A DNA stretch of 64,000 nucleotides, from positions 124,001 through 188,000 of the forward strand of contig NZ_JBGJZM010000003.1 in assembly GCF_042610425.1 (NCBI RefSeq). Direction: 5' to 3'. This document shows, in pieces, positions 43,797 through 52,946 of the stretch (position 1 is the first letter of the stretch; each line of letters begins with the position of its first letter). The notes below the pieces were generated by a model, which saw only the letters and a list, made by a program, of their open reading frames with translations, searched no databases and was not told the origin of the DNA. This DNA is from Ectobacillus sp042610425. GTDB taxonomy: Bacteria; Bacillota; Bacilli; Bacillales; Bacillaceae_G. The translations under genes and the position numbers were made by a program.

Positions 43797-44933
43797 ATGA
43801 ATCTAGATTTTCAAGCACTACCTTCACCTTGTTATGTTGTGGACGAAAGACTTCTTAAGAAAAATTTAGAGCTTATGAATTCGGTGCAGGAACGGACGGG
43901 CTGTAGTATTCTTCTTGCTCTAAAAGGATTCTCCATGTATTCTGTATTTCCTCTTGTTGGTCAGTATTTAAAGGGGATTACAGCAAGCTCACTCTTTGAA
44001 GCAAGACTGGGTTACGAAAAAATGGGGAAGGAAGTTCATGCTTTTGCTCCTGCCTATGTAGAACAGGAATTTGATGAGCTTCTATCCTACTGTGATCATA
44101 TTGTATTTAATTCCTTTTCTCAGTGGAACAAATACAAAGAAAAAGTGCAGCAATCACCGAAAAAAATTGAATGCGGACTTCGAGTAAATCCTGAATATTC
44201 AGAGATTGAAGTACCACTTTACAATCCTTGCTCTCCGTATTCAAGATTTGGGGTAACGTTAGCGAACCTTAAACCAGAAGATTTAGATGGTATCGATGGA
44301 ATTCATTTCCATACGATGTGTGAGCAAAATTCTGATACACTTGAACGTACAATCAAGGTAGTAGAAGAAAAGTTCGGCGAATATATGAAGAAAATGAAAT
44401 GGATTAATTTTGGCGGTGGCCATCATATCACACGCCCGGATTATGATGTAGAAAAGCTTGTTCGTACGATTCAATATGTACAGGATAAGTTTGATGTGCA
44501 AGTATACTTAGAACCAGGCGAGGCAGTTGCCTTAAACACAGGATATCTTGTTGCGACGGTTGAAGATATCGTAAATAACGGTATGGATATTGCTATTTTG
44601 GATACTTCTGCAACATGTCATATGCCGGATGTCATTGAAATGCCGTATCGACCAAACATCATTGATGCGGGTAAGCCGAATGAATATGCGTATACGTACC
44701 GACTAGGCGGTCTTACATGCCTTGCCGGGGACGTAATCGGCGATTATTCCTTTAAAGAACCATTAAAACCAGGTGATAGACTCGTATTCTGTGACATGGC
44801 CCACTATACAATGGTAAAAAATCATATGTTTAACGGCGTTAATCTCCCTTCGATTGCTCGTTTTAATGAAGAAGAGGGAATTCAGGTTGTGAAACAATTT
44901 AAATACGAAGATTATGCATCTCGGTTGTCCTAA
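43797..44933 (+). CDS. nspC: Carboxy(nor)spermidine decarboxylase
   Basis: A 378-residue PLP decarboxylase of the alanine-racemase fold. LLALKGFSMYSVF holds the PLP Lys, INFGGGHHITRPDYD the Gly-rich phosphate loop, and YLEPGEAVAL and LAGDVIGDYSF the C-terminal active-site segments. It removes the carboxyl group from carboxyspermidine or carboxynorspermidine. Second gene of the polyamine operon, RBS AGAGGT, and followed by a strong hairpin. Confidence 0.92.
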   Translation: MNLDFQALPSPCYVVDERLLKKNLELMNSVQERTGCSILLALKGFSMYSVFPLVGQYLKGITASSLFEARLGYEKMGKEVHAFAPAYVEQEFDELLSYCDHIVFNSFSQWNKYKEKVQQSPKKIECGLRVNPEYSEIEVPLYNPCSPYSRFGVTLANLKPEDLDGIDGIHFHTMCEQNSDTLERTIKVVEEKFGEYMKKMKWINFGGGHHITRPDYDVEKLVRTIQYVQDKFDVQVYLEPGEAVALNTGYLVATVEDIVNNGMDIAILDTSATCHMPDVIEMPYRPNIIDAGKPNEYAYTYRLGGLTCLAGDVIGDYSFKEPLKPGDRLVFCDMAHYTMVKNHMFNGVNLPSIARFNEEEGIQVVKQFKYEDYASRLS

Positions 44934-44979
44934 GGTTTTGTTATTTAGTAGTTTATAACTTAATTGTTATATGAAGCAA

Positions 44980-45032
44980 AAGCATGGCAAGCATTAGACA
45001 TTACTTTCCTTTGTCTAAAGCTTACCATGCTT
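44980..45032. terminator. Long hairpin after nspC
   Basis: AAGCATGG-C-AAGC / GCTT-A-CCATGCTT with an additional inner AGAC / GTCT pairing, flanked by A's and T's. Confidence 0.7.
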
Positions 45033-45052
45033 TATTTAATGAACATATAAAT

Positions 45053-45175
45053 TTAAATGGCTTGTAATGTTTGCAGCAAATCAGCCTTTAAGTCCTCAAT
45101 ATGTTCTAATCCAACCTAATAGCGGATGAAAGTTGCTGGAATTCCAGCTGTTTTCATTTGTTCTTCGTTCATACC
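45053..45175 (-). pseudogene. C-terminal remnant of a Cys/Met-metabolism PLP enzyme
   Basis: The minus strand reads GMNEEQMKTAGIPATFIRY, a stop codon, then VGLEHIEDLKADLLQTLQAI and the natural stop. The pattern GI-P..IR.(S)VGLE.IEDL.ADL is the end of cystathionine gamma-synthase/O-acetylhomoserine sulfhydrylase family proteins. The internal TAG replaces the usual Ser region, and the rest of the gene is gone. Confidence 0.65.
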
Positions 45176-45228
45176 CCCTTCATTGCTAATGTATGTACAA
45201 TTATGTATCGTTTATGCAATTACATGAC

Positions 45229-45400
45229 AAGAATGTTTATCCCACCCAGCAGTGATATAAATAGCATGAGGAAGCTTATTGATCGACTCATAACCTATGG
45301 AAATGTGAATACATCTATTGTGTTAACATCTCCCGTGTCGTATTGGAGTGTTCTTCCTACGAATTTTAAGAGCAATGGTGAGGGACATTATCAAAAGTAA
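45229..45400 (+). pseudogene. C-terminal remnant of an Lrp/AsnC regulator
   Basis: The frame SMRKLIDRLITYGNVNTSIV followed by LTSPVSY matches the end of the Lrp/AsnC ligand-binding (RAM) domain. The DNA-binding half is missing and the upstream codons are not domain-like. It sits beside the PLP enzyme remnant, a common regulator-enzyme neighbourhood. Confidence 0.5.
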
Positions 45401-45471
45401 ATGAGTTTTTTGTATTAAATCCTATAGAGACTAATGTAAAATAAGAATCATAAGATTGTATACTGAATACG

Positions 45472-47616
45472 ATGAAGAATATTTACAGCTACCTAAACAG
45501 ATTAAACCAAGTGATTGGGGTTATGCACATGGTAAGTGACCAAACGAGGTATTCCCGACTTGCAAATATAACAAAATTGATTAATATGAGGTTAGAATTA
45601 AGTGAAGTGCTAGAATATGTAACGACTGCCATATCTGAAGAAGTCGTCCAATGTGATGCAGTGGGTATTTTCTTGCCACAAGGAGATGGCACATTCAGAG
45701 GGGTTGCTGGAAAGCCAAAAAGTATTAATGGTGTTACTCTTGATTCACAGGTGATTGATCCTGAAATAGATAGGTTGGCAAAAGAAGTAATAGCAACCAA
45801 TAGAACCATCTACATTCCTGATACCTCAAAGGATGATCGTCCCTATCCTGCATCAGTGCAAGCATTTCATATTAAATCTATTCTAGGTTTACCTATTTCA
45901 TTTGAGCAAGAGCTTTATGGTTTGGTGTTTTTATTTGATTATGGAATTGCTATGAACTTGACAAAATCAGAAATTCAAAGTGTTGAGGCGTATGTAAATA
46001 TGGTTGCAGTTGCCATTCGAAATGCCAAGCATTTAACACAAAAGGAAAAACTGATTTCAGAAAAGCAGCTGCTACTTGATGTGACTCGTGATCTTTCTAT
46101 GTGTTCCACGATGCAAGAAAGTCTCCAAATCTGTTTTTTTTACTTAGGAAAGGTTTTGGATAATTTTAACATAATGGTTCACTTATTAGATCCTGTAGCA
46201 AATAGAAAGATTATACATGTCAATCCATATAAGGATAATGGCGAGACAAATGAAGATTGGGTAGAGACATGTTCTAAGATAAAAATTGACCAAAGTTATG
46301 ATTTATTAATGAAACATATTATGAAAACAAAAAAATCCATCGTCATTCCAAATGTATATGCAGATGAAAGACCGAACCATGACATTTGTCGAAAATATCG
46401 GATAAAAGGCCTATTTATGATCCCGTTAGTTTCAATGGATGAGGTGTTAGGGATCATTTCAGTTGTTAATCTGGAAGGAACCGATCTTATTTACACGGAA
46501 TCACAAATTCAGTTGGCGCAATCTATTGTGGAAGCCACGACTTCTACGTTATCTAGCTTGTTGTATATGAACCAACTTGAAACCATGATTGAAAAACGGA
46601 CCAAGGAACTAACCATCGCCAATGAAAAAAATTTAAATGTAATTGAAAGTATTACAGATGGATTTATAGCTTTAAGTAAGGATTGGAGATTTACTTATTT
46701 AAATAAGAACCAATTTTTACCGACTCACAAAAAAGCAAAAGACGTTTTGGACAAAAATATATGGGAAACATTTCCTGAACTAGTGGATACAGTCTTATAT
46801 AAGCAATACCATAAAGTTATGTTAGAACGGATACCAGTACATTTTGAATACCACTCTGATTATAATGATCATTGGTATGAAATTGTTTCGTACCCAGACG
46901 AAGAAGGAATATGTTGTCTTGTTAAGGATATAACGGAAACGAAGAAATATGAGAAAGAATTGAAACGGTTATCAGGGCTTGAGTTAATTGGACAAATGGC
47001 TGCAGGAATCAGTCATGAAATACGAAATCCGATGACAACAGTACGGGGATTTTTGCAGTTATTAAACGAAGAGGATGAATTTGAGAAGTACAAACATTAC
47101 CTACATGTAATGATTGAAGAACTTGACCGTGCTAATTCTATCATTACCGAATTCCTTTCCATGAGTAATACAAGGACAACAGATTTACAGAAATTAGATT
47201 TAAATGCAATCATACATGATATGGCCCCATTAATTAAGGTTGATGCGTTTAACCAAAATAAAAATATAGAAATAGATACGAATGACATCCCGGAGTTACT
47301 TTTGAATCGGAATGAGATACGCCAATTATTAATCAACTTATACCGTAACGGTTTAGAAGCAATGTGTGAAGGAAAAGTTTTAACGATTAGAACGTACAAG
47401 GAAGATGATTGTGTGACTCTTGTGGTGCAAGATCAAGGAGAAGGAATTAAGCCTGAAGTATTAGAAAAATTAGGTACTCCGTTCTTCACTACAAAGGAAA
47501 AAGGGACGGGGTTAGGTTTAGGCGTAAGTTATGCTATAGCTGCCCGTCATAATGCGAAAATTGAAATTCAAACTGGACAAGCTGGCACTGCTTTTTTTGT
47601 TAAATTTAAACTGTAA
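45472..47616 (+). CDS. Orphan sensor histidine kinase: GAF-GAF-PAS-HisKA-HATPase
   Basis: A 714-residue soluble kinase. Two GAF domains (about 30-185 and 205-365), a short coiled coil (NQLETMIEKRTKEL), a PAS domain (about 390-490), a HisKA domain with AAGISHEIRNPMTTVRG (phospho-His about residue 515) and an ATPase domain with NEIRQLLINLYRNGLEAM, DQGEGI and GTGLGLGVSYAI. This resembles sporulation-type kinases acting on Spo0F. No response regulator is adjacent. The start at 45472 has no clear RBS; ATG 45523 is an alternative. Confidence 0.87.
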   Translation: MKNIYSYLNRLNQVIGVMHMVSDQTRYSRLANITKLINMRLELSEVLEYVTTAISEEVVQCDAVGIFLPQGDGTFRGVAGKPKSINGVTLDSQVIDPEIDRLAKEVIATNRTIYIPDTSKDDRPYPASVQAFHIKSILGLPISFEQELYGLVFLFDYGIAMNLTKSEIQSVEAYVNMVAVAIRNAKHLTQKEKLISEKQLLLDVTRDLSMCSTMQESLQICFFYLGKVLDNFNIMVHLLDPVANRKIIHVNPYKDNGETNEDWVETCSKIKIDQSYDLLMKHIMKTKKSIVIPNVYADERPNHDICRKYRIKGLFMIPLVSMDEVLGIISVVNLEGTDLIYTESQIQLAQSIVEATTSTLSSLLYMNQLETMIEKRTKELTIANEKNLNVIESITDGFIALSKDWRFTYLNKNQFLPTHKKAKDVLDKNIWETFPELVDTVLYKQYHKVMLERIPVHFEYHSDYNDHWYEIVSYPDEEGICCLVKDITETKKYEKELKRLSGLELIGQMAAGISHEIRNPMTTVRGFLQLLNEEDEFEKYKHYLHVMIEELDRANSIITEFLSMSNTRTTDLQKLDLNAIIHDMAPLIKVDAFNQNKNIEIDTNDIPELLLNRNEIRQLLINLYRNGLEAMCEGKVLTIRTYKEDDCVTLVVQDQGEGIKPEVLEKLGTPFFTTKEKGTGLGLGVSYAIAARHNAKIEIQTGQAGTAFFVKFKL

Positions 47617-47646
47617 TCATGTGTCGTAGACTATCTAAATAAGAAA

Positions 47647-47698
47647 TAAGCCCGAATCATGTACAAATCGTAGAGAGATATACATGATTTGGGCTTTT
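47647..47698. terminator. Bidirectional terminator
   Basis: 16-bp stem AAGCCCGAATCATGTA / TACATGATTTGGGCTT with one mismatch, between convergent kinase and allantoinase genes. Confidence 0.85.
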
Positions 47699-47700
47699 GT

Positions 47701-49050
47701 TTATGATGTTTTTATCCATTTTCCTGATTTCTTCATAATCTTTCCGTGATCTACAACCAATGTACCTTGGTTAAATGTCCCCATAATTTCACACGGGAAG
47801 GTATGTCCCATATAAAGACTATGTTTATGCTTAGCCTGAAAGTTTTCCTTTGTTACATGGAAAGGTTTCAACGAGACGATGGCAAGGTCCGCATCCATGC
47901 CAGTGCGAATTTCTCCTTTTCGAGAGGATAGACCGAAACGTTTGGCAGGTGCGGCGGCTGTCAAGTTTGCGATACTTGAAAAGGAAATATTATAGGATAG
48001 GGCAAGTTCAATCATTGCCATGAGAGAAAATTGTCCGCCACTGATTCCTCCCCATGCATGAAAGATATCGTGGGTTGCCGGATCTTTTAATTCATAGGGG
48101 CACGGGGAATGGTCGGAGGAAATCATATCAAATTTTCCTTCTAATAGATGCTCAATTAATCGGCGTTGCTCTGCTTCATCTCGTAAAGGCGGGGCGCATT
48201 TTGCAATTGCTCCTTTCTCTATAAGGTGCTCATGGTTAAATAGCAGATAGTGCGGGCAGGTTTCCACGGTCACATCAAGCCCGCGTTGCTTAGCAGCTTC
48301 TATTTTTTCGATTGCAGCATTACTGCTAATATGGACAAAGTGGAGGGGGCAGCCTGTAATTTCTGCATAGGTAAGAGCACGCTCTACTGCTTCTGCTTCT
48401 GCAATGACGGGTCTTGATTCTGCATAATCATCGCTACTAAGCAGACCATTTTTTTCTTTTTCATGTTTGAGCCATTCAGTTATAGCGGCACTCTCGGCAT
48501 GCAAGGCTAAAATCTTTTTTAGAGAAGCAATTCTTTTCATCCCGCTAAGCAATGTATAATCATCGACAGCCTCAAATTCTTTATTGCCTGTTGGGGAGAG
48601 GAAGGCCTTGAAGCCAATTACACCTGCTTGTGCAAGCGGGGCTAAGTCTTCTTCATTCCCTGGCACAAGTCCGCCCCATAGTCCAAAATCTACTACTGAT
48701 TTTTGTAATCCGATTTCTGCTTTTTCATGGAGCGCTTTTTCTGTAACAGTAGAAGGGATTCCGTTTAATGGCATATCAAAGTAAGTCGTACATCCGCCCG
48801 CTGCCATCATAGCAGAACCTGTTTCAAATCCTTCCCAATGCTCGCGTCCAGGTTCGCTGAAATGAACATGGACATCGATCATGCCAGGAAATACATACTG
48901 ATCATCTGCTAGCCATTCGTAGTCTGCTAAGCCGTACAAATGATCGCTAATATTGACAATCACTCCATCTTTAATGCCGATATCTGCTTTTCTTACTTCA
49001 TTTGGAAAGACAACCTGACCATTTTTAATAAGTACATCATATACAGACAT
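47701..49050 (-). CDS. allB: Allantoinase
   Basis: A 449-residue cyclic amidohydrolase. MIDVHVHFSEPGREHWEG carries the HxH metal site, GFKAFLSP the carbamylated-Lys region, HAES and FVHISS the further His ligands, and SSDHSPCP the catalytic Asp. It opens the ring of allantoin to allantoate. Last gene of the minus-strand purine operon (Rieske oxygenase, pucF, pucG, allB). Confidence 0.94.
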   Translation of the reverse strand: MSVYDVLIKNGQVVFPNEVRKADIGIKDGVIVNISDHLYGLADYEWLADDQYVFPGMIDVHVHFSEPGREHWEGFETGSAMMAAGGCTTYFDMPLNGIPSTVTEKALHEKAEIGLQKSVVDFGLWGGLVPGNEEDLAPLAQAGVIGFKAFLSPTGNKEFEAVDDYTLLSGMKRIASLKKILALHAESAAITEWLKHEKEKNGLLSSDDYAESRPVIAEAEAVERALTYAEITGCPLHFVHISSNAAIEKIEAAKQRGLDVTVETCPHYLLFNHEHLIEKGAIAKCAPPLRDEAEQRRLIEHLLEGKFDMISSDHSPCPYELKDPATHDIFHAWGGISGGQFSLMAMIELALSYNISFSSIANLTAAAPAKRFGLSSRKGEIRTGMDADLAIVSLKPFHVTKENFQAKHKHSLYMGHTFPCEIMGTFNQGTLVVDHGKIMKKSGKWIKTS

Positions 49051-49077
49051 ATGGAACGCTCCTTCTTTCTTTTAAGC

Positions 49078-50328
49078 TTACAAAACAACGGTTTTGTGCG
49101 ATTCTACGTTGTATACATCTAGTGCAGCTTGCAGCGCTTCGCCTACGTTGATTTTTACATTATGGCGAAGCAATACGGCTTCAAGAGCTCCGAGCAGGAA
49201 GAGAATATTCTCTTTGCGGCAGCTGAATCCCATCGTACCAATTCTCCATATTTTTCCTTGCAAGGGACCAAATGAGCTGGCTATTTCAATGCCGAATTCA
49301 TGCAGAAGCATGTTTCTTACAGATTCTCCGTCTACCCCTGTAGGAATGGTAACACTCGTTACGGTAGGAAGCTTATGCAATCTGTTTCCGAACAAATGTA
49401 AGCCCATTGCTTCTATACCAGCAATTAGTGCGGTTTCATGGAGTTTATGCCGAGCAAAACGAGTATCTAATCCTTCCTCAAGGACAAGACGCAATCCTTC
49501 TCTGAGTGCATAGAGCATGGAGGTTGCTTCGGTATGATGGTTCAATCTTCTTGGACCCCAGTAATCCTGTAGCATACTTAAATCGAAATAATTGCTTATA
49601 ATCGGTGGATGATTTGATAAGTGCTGGCGCTCCTCATCGGTTGCAATCCCACGTTCCACTTTTTTTCTTGCTAAAATGATTTTTTCAATTCGTTCATTAT
49701 AAGTAATAGGTGCCATGCCAGAAGGGACAGACAAACATTTCTGCGTGCCTCCAATCAAGCCATCAATCATCCATTCATCTACTTTTACCTCAGTACCGCC
49801 AATGGAAGCGACGGCATCAACCACGAGCAAAATATCCAGCTCTCTGCATGCCGCGCCAATTTCTTGTAGGGGTTGCATGCAGCCGGTAGATGTTTCTCCG
49901 TGTACGATTGCTGTAATTTTAGGAGATATCTTTTTCATTTCATCAATTACGACTTGCGGATCAAATATTTCTCCCCATGGACATTCGATAGTGTGGACTT
50001 CGGCACCGTATCGTTCGCAAATTTCTACGAGTAAATGACCAAATCTACCGAAAATCGGAACGAAAACACGGTCACCAGGTTCGATGATGCTGCAAAGAAT
50101 GGCTTCATTCCCAGATCGTGACGTTCCATCTACCGGAAACGCCCATTGATTTTTCGTTTGAAACACTTGGCGGAGCATGTCCATTACTTCATTCATAATG
50201 GTTGTAAAAGCTGGATCAAATTGTCCTAATATAGGTGTACTCATTGCCCGCAATACGCGAGGATCTACCTCTACAGGACCAGGGGTCATAATTGTGCGCA
50301 TTGGTGTATAAAGTTCAGAATACGTCAT
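49078..50328 (-). CDS. pucG: (S)-ureidoglycine-glyoxylate aminotransferase
   Basis: A 416-residue fold type I aminotransferase (class V). TPGPVEVDPRVLRAMSTPI is the typical N terminus, VDAVASIGGTEVKVDEW holds the PLP Asp, and GGTQKCLSVPSG the Schiff-base Lys. The context between allantoate amidohydrolase and allantoinase identifies it as PucG, which transfers the amino group of ureidoglycine to glyoxylate to give glycine. RBS GGAGGATG. Confidence 0.92.
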   Translation of the reverse strand: MTYSELYTPMRTIMTPGPVEVDPRVLRAMSTPILGQFDPAFTTIMNEVMDMLRQVFQTKNQWAFPVDGTSRSGNEAILCSIIEPGDRVFVPIFGRFGHLLVEICERYGAEVHTIECPWGEIFDPQVVIDEMKKISPKITAIVHGETSTGCMQPLQEIGAACRELDILLVVDAVASIGGTEVKVDEWMIDGLIGGTQKCLSVPSGMAPITYNERIEKIILARKKVERGIATDEERQHLSNHPPIISNYFDLSMLQDYWGPRRLNHHTEATSMLYALREGLRLVLEEGLDTRFARHKLHETALIAGIEAMGLHLFGNRLHKLPTVTSVTIPTGVDGESVRNMLLHEFGIEIASSFGPLQGKIWRIGTMGFSCRKENILFLLGALEAVLLRHNVKINVGEALQAALDVYNVESHKTVVL

Positions 50329-50342
50329 GGTAGCATCCTCCT

Positions 50343-51590
50343 CTAGTAAGCTAGTTTATATAGCATTTCGGTTAGTACTTCTATTCCCGTTTGCAAATCA
50401 GCCACGCTTGTAAATTCTTTCGGGGAATGACTGATACCATCTTTACTTGGAATGAATAAGAGGGAGGTAGGACAAAACGTACCGAGAATTTGAGCGTCAT
50501 GTCCCGCCCCGCTTATCATGTATTGAAACGGAATGTTCTTTTCACTTGTAATTGTTTTGGATAGAGCGGTCAAACTTGTGTTCATTTCAACAGGTTTTAC
50601 ATCAACGATTTTCGTAATAACAACGTCCATTTCTTCCTCGAATGCTATTCTTTGAAAATACGTTTCTATTTCATCATAGAATTGCCCTAGAACTTTTTCT
50701 TGATGATGCCGGATATCTAGGCTAAATTCTACTTCTCTGGCAATTACATTCGGCACATTTGGGGTTACTGTTATTTTTCCTACGGTTGCAACGAGATGCG
50801 GGTCCATTTCTTTTGCTTTCTTCGTAACATACGAAATGAAATCAGCTGCCATGCAAACAGCATCTTTTCGAAACGGCATCGGGGTCGTTCCTGCATGGTT
50901 GCTTTCGCCGCGAACAGTGATGGTAAAACGCCGTAGGCCGACAATATGAGTGACAAGACCTAATGTATGCTGGTTCCTTTCTAGAATCTGTCCTTGCTCA
51001 ATATGAATTTCAATAAAATGATCAATATCCCGTCTGACAGGTGAGATGTATTGATCGGGATCAAATCCCGCATCCTTCATCGCATCTAAAAAGGATATTT
51101 GATCAGAATCCTTTAGGGAAGCGACATGATTTAAATTGTATTTTCCTGTTATGCTTCCCGATCCCCAAAACGCGAGAGGAAAACGGCTGCCTTCTTCTTC
51201 GCAAAACGAAACGACTTCTATTGTTTTTTGAGGAGCGCCGTATTGCTCAAATAAGTTCCGAACGGCCAGAAAGCTAGCTATAACACCGTAAGCACCGTCA
51301 TACTTACCACCATCAACAACGGTATCAATATGGGAACCTGTTAGAATTGTTTTGGCAAGTTTATCCTTGCCTTCTAATCTTCCGAAAAGATTGCCAACAC
51401 TATCGAAATACGTTTGAAATCCGCATGCTTCCATCTCTTGTTTGAGAGCATGTTGTGCTTTCATCCAAGTAGGGGAGTATAACAAACGAGTTACTCCGTC
51501 CGTTTCCGTTTTTCCAAAAGAGGAAAGCCACTCTATCATGGATGCAATGCTTCGCTTTTCTATCATTGATTCATCTGTTTGAATTGCCAT
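50343..51590 (-). CDS. pucF: Allantoate amidohydrolase
   Basis: The start is ATG 51590, 8 bases after AAGGAAGGA (the frame is open to an ATG at 51656 without an RBS). A 415-residue M20/M28-like dinuclear metal hydrolase: GSHIDTVVDGGKYDGAYGV (metal Asp), VSFCEEEGSRFPLAFWGS (Glu pair), IEIHIEQGQIL, NHAGTTPMPFRKDA and MISGAGHDAQ. It hydrolyses allantoate to ureidoglycine, CO2 and ammonia. Confidence 0.92.
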   Translation of the reverse strand: MAIQTDESMIEKRSIASMIEWLSSFGKTETDGVTRLLYSPTWMKAQHALKQEMEACGFQTYFDSVGNLFGRLEGKDKLAKTILTGSHIDTVVDGGKYDGAYGVIASFLAVRNLFEQYGAPQKTIEVVSFCEEEGSRFPLAFWGSGSITGKYNLNHVASLKDSDQISFLDAMKDAGFDPDQYISPVRRDIDHFIEIHIEQGQILERNQHTLGLVTHIVGLRRFTITVRGESNHAGTTPMPFRKDAVCMAADFISYVTKKAKEMDPHLVATVGKITVTPNVPNVIAREVEFSLDIRHHQEKVLGQFYDEIETYFQRIAFEEEMDVVITKIVDVKPVEMNTSLTALSKTITSEKNIPFQYMISGAGHDAQILGTFCPTSLLFIPSKDGISHSPKEFTSVADLQTGIEVLTEMLYKLAY

Positions 51591-51657
51591 ATTCAATCCT
51601 TCCTTTCCGCTAGTTCGTTTCTGAGTAGAATGAAATAATACGTTTACTTTTGCCATG

Positions 51658-52710
51658 TTAACTCGTATAGGTTGTGCCTAATCCGAGTTGTTTTAATAGC
51701 TGCCTGTAGGCAACAGATGTTTTATCCGCTGCTATATGAACCTCTGCTTGTAGGTCAAGTGGTAATTCCTCTGGCTTTTGCGCTTCTACCATTTCACGGT
51801 CCTCATTAAAAATACGTAAATTAAATTCGTACGTAAATTCAATTGGCGCATCTTTATCAAAATTACGAGCCATCGGGGAAAACAGCCGCGTTTTCCGAGC
51901 AGAAATTGGACATGGCACATTTAAAATGTGCAGCTGACCATTGTTCGGAAAGTGAACAGTAAGACTTGCAGCAAGAGGGGGATAGATATCAAATACACGA
52001 AGCCATTTAAAATCAGGTGGTGCGAGATGCTCTGCACCTTTTGGATAATTGCTTACGGTACTTACATACTCTGCATGTAAGCCGTAATCTGTTTTTTCAA
52101 CCTGATAGCTTGGAACAAAGGGATTATCCCTGCTGCCAAATGATTTATGATGAACCCAAGCAAAATGAGAAACATCTAAAAATCCTTCTATTTGCCGCCC
52201 AGCTGAGCCATCTATATCAATCGTAGGGGGAAGAATGTTCAGGTAGTTCTCGTCATCCCATGCATAGAGCGGTGGTATGGTTTCCTCCTCACCTGTTAAG
52301 GAAGTCCAAAGGAGCCCATATCGCAATGCTACTGGATAGATGGTAAGACATAATCGAGGTGAAATGTTAGCATCTGGATGGGCGGGAATGGATGTACAAT
52401 TTCCGGTTGGTCCATAGCTAAACCCATGATAGGGACAGACGATATTGTCTCCTTCGACCCAGCCCATACTGAGTGGGGTCCCCCTGTGCAGGCAAAGATC
52501 CCGCGCCACTATTATTTTTTCATTTGCTTTGTAAACAACAAGGTCCACATCAAGCAGTTTAACTGCCAACGGTTTTTCCGAAATCTCATCAATCCGTGAA
52601 ATGGGGTACCAATAGTTAGCTAGCACGGTCCAATCTTCTTTACTGAATGTGCAGTCTCGTGGAAAGGAAGTCTCTCTTTTTTTCTTTACAGGAAAACTGG
52701 TCTCAGTCAT
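51658..52710 (-). CDS. Rieske non-heme iron oxygenase, purine-cluster (HpxD-like candidate)
   Basis: The start is ATG 52710, 6 bases after AAGGATGAGG. A 350-residue oxygenase alpha subunit: CLHRGTPLS and CPYHGFSYG (about residues 73-98) bind the Rieske 2Fe-2S cluster, and FLDVSHFAWVHH (about 180-191) gives the HxxxxH ligands of the mononuclear iron. It is the first gene of the allantoin operon. In Klebsiella the Rieske system HpxDE oxidises hypoxanthine/xanthine, so a similar role is plausible; no reductase gene is next to it. Family assignment is firm, substrate is inference. Confidence 0.85.
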   Translation of the reverse strand: MTETSFPVKKKRETSFPRDCTFSKEDWTVLANYWYPISRIDEISEKPLAVKLLDVDLVVYKANEKIIVARDLCLHRGTPLSMGWVEGDNIVCPYHGFSYGPTGNCTSIPAHPDANISPRLCLTIYPVALRYGLLWTSLTGEEETIPPLYAWDDENYLNILPPTIDIDGSAGRQIEGFLDVSHFAWVHHKSFGSRDNPFVPSYQVEKTDYGLHAEYVSTVSNYPKGAEHLAPPDFKWLRVFDIYPPLAASLTVHFPNNGQLHILNVPCPISARKTRLFSPMARNFDKDAPIEFTYEFNLRIFNEDREMVEAQKPEELPLDLQAEVHIAADKTSVAYRQLLKQLGLGTTYTS

Positions 52711-52785
52711 ACGGATCCTCATCCTTTCTTTTTCCCTATTCGTTTCTATAAATCGTATCAATAATTAGAATGAAAACTACTCTTT

Positions 52786-52804
52786 TTGTTAGAAAATCTA
52801 ACAA
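52786..52804. promoter_or_regulatory. Purine-regulator box, dyad form
   Basis: TTGTTAG-AAAAT-CTAACAA, a perfect 7-5-7 dyad, 75 bases upstream of the Rieske gene start. It contains TTGTTAGAA, which recurs before pucR and before the permease gene. Confidence 0.6.
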
Positions 52805-52917
52805 TGATATTCATTTTTGTAAGAATGTACAATTTGTATTTGGAGATTTGTATGATTAGTGGAAAGGATTCGTTCTAATATTCTTAATTTTTAATTATGT
52901 TAAAATAGTGGTAGCTA

Positions 52918-52926
52918 TTGTTAGAA
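52918..52926 (+). promoter_or_regulatory. Purine-regulator box at pucR
   Basis: TTGTTAGAA, 21 bases upstream of the pucR start codon and downstream of a likely -10 (TAAAAT), where a bound protein would block transcription. Confidence 0.5.
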
Positions 52927-52946
52927 TGATTTGTAGGGGTGTTTTC

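Larger units (their letters stand above)
44934..45471. other. Gene-remnant region
   Basis: After the terminator there is a minus-strand remnant of a Cys/Met-metabolism enzyme and a plus-strand remnant of an Lrp/AsnC regulator (see entries). No intact gene. Confidence 0.6.
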
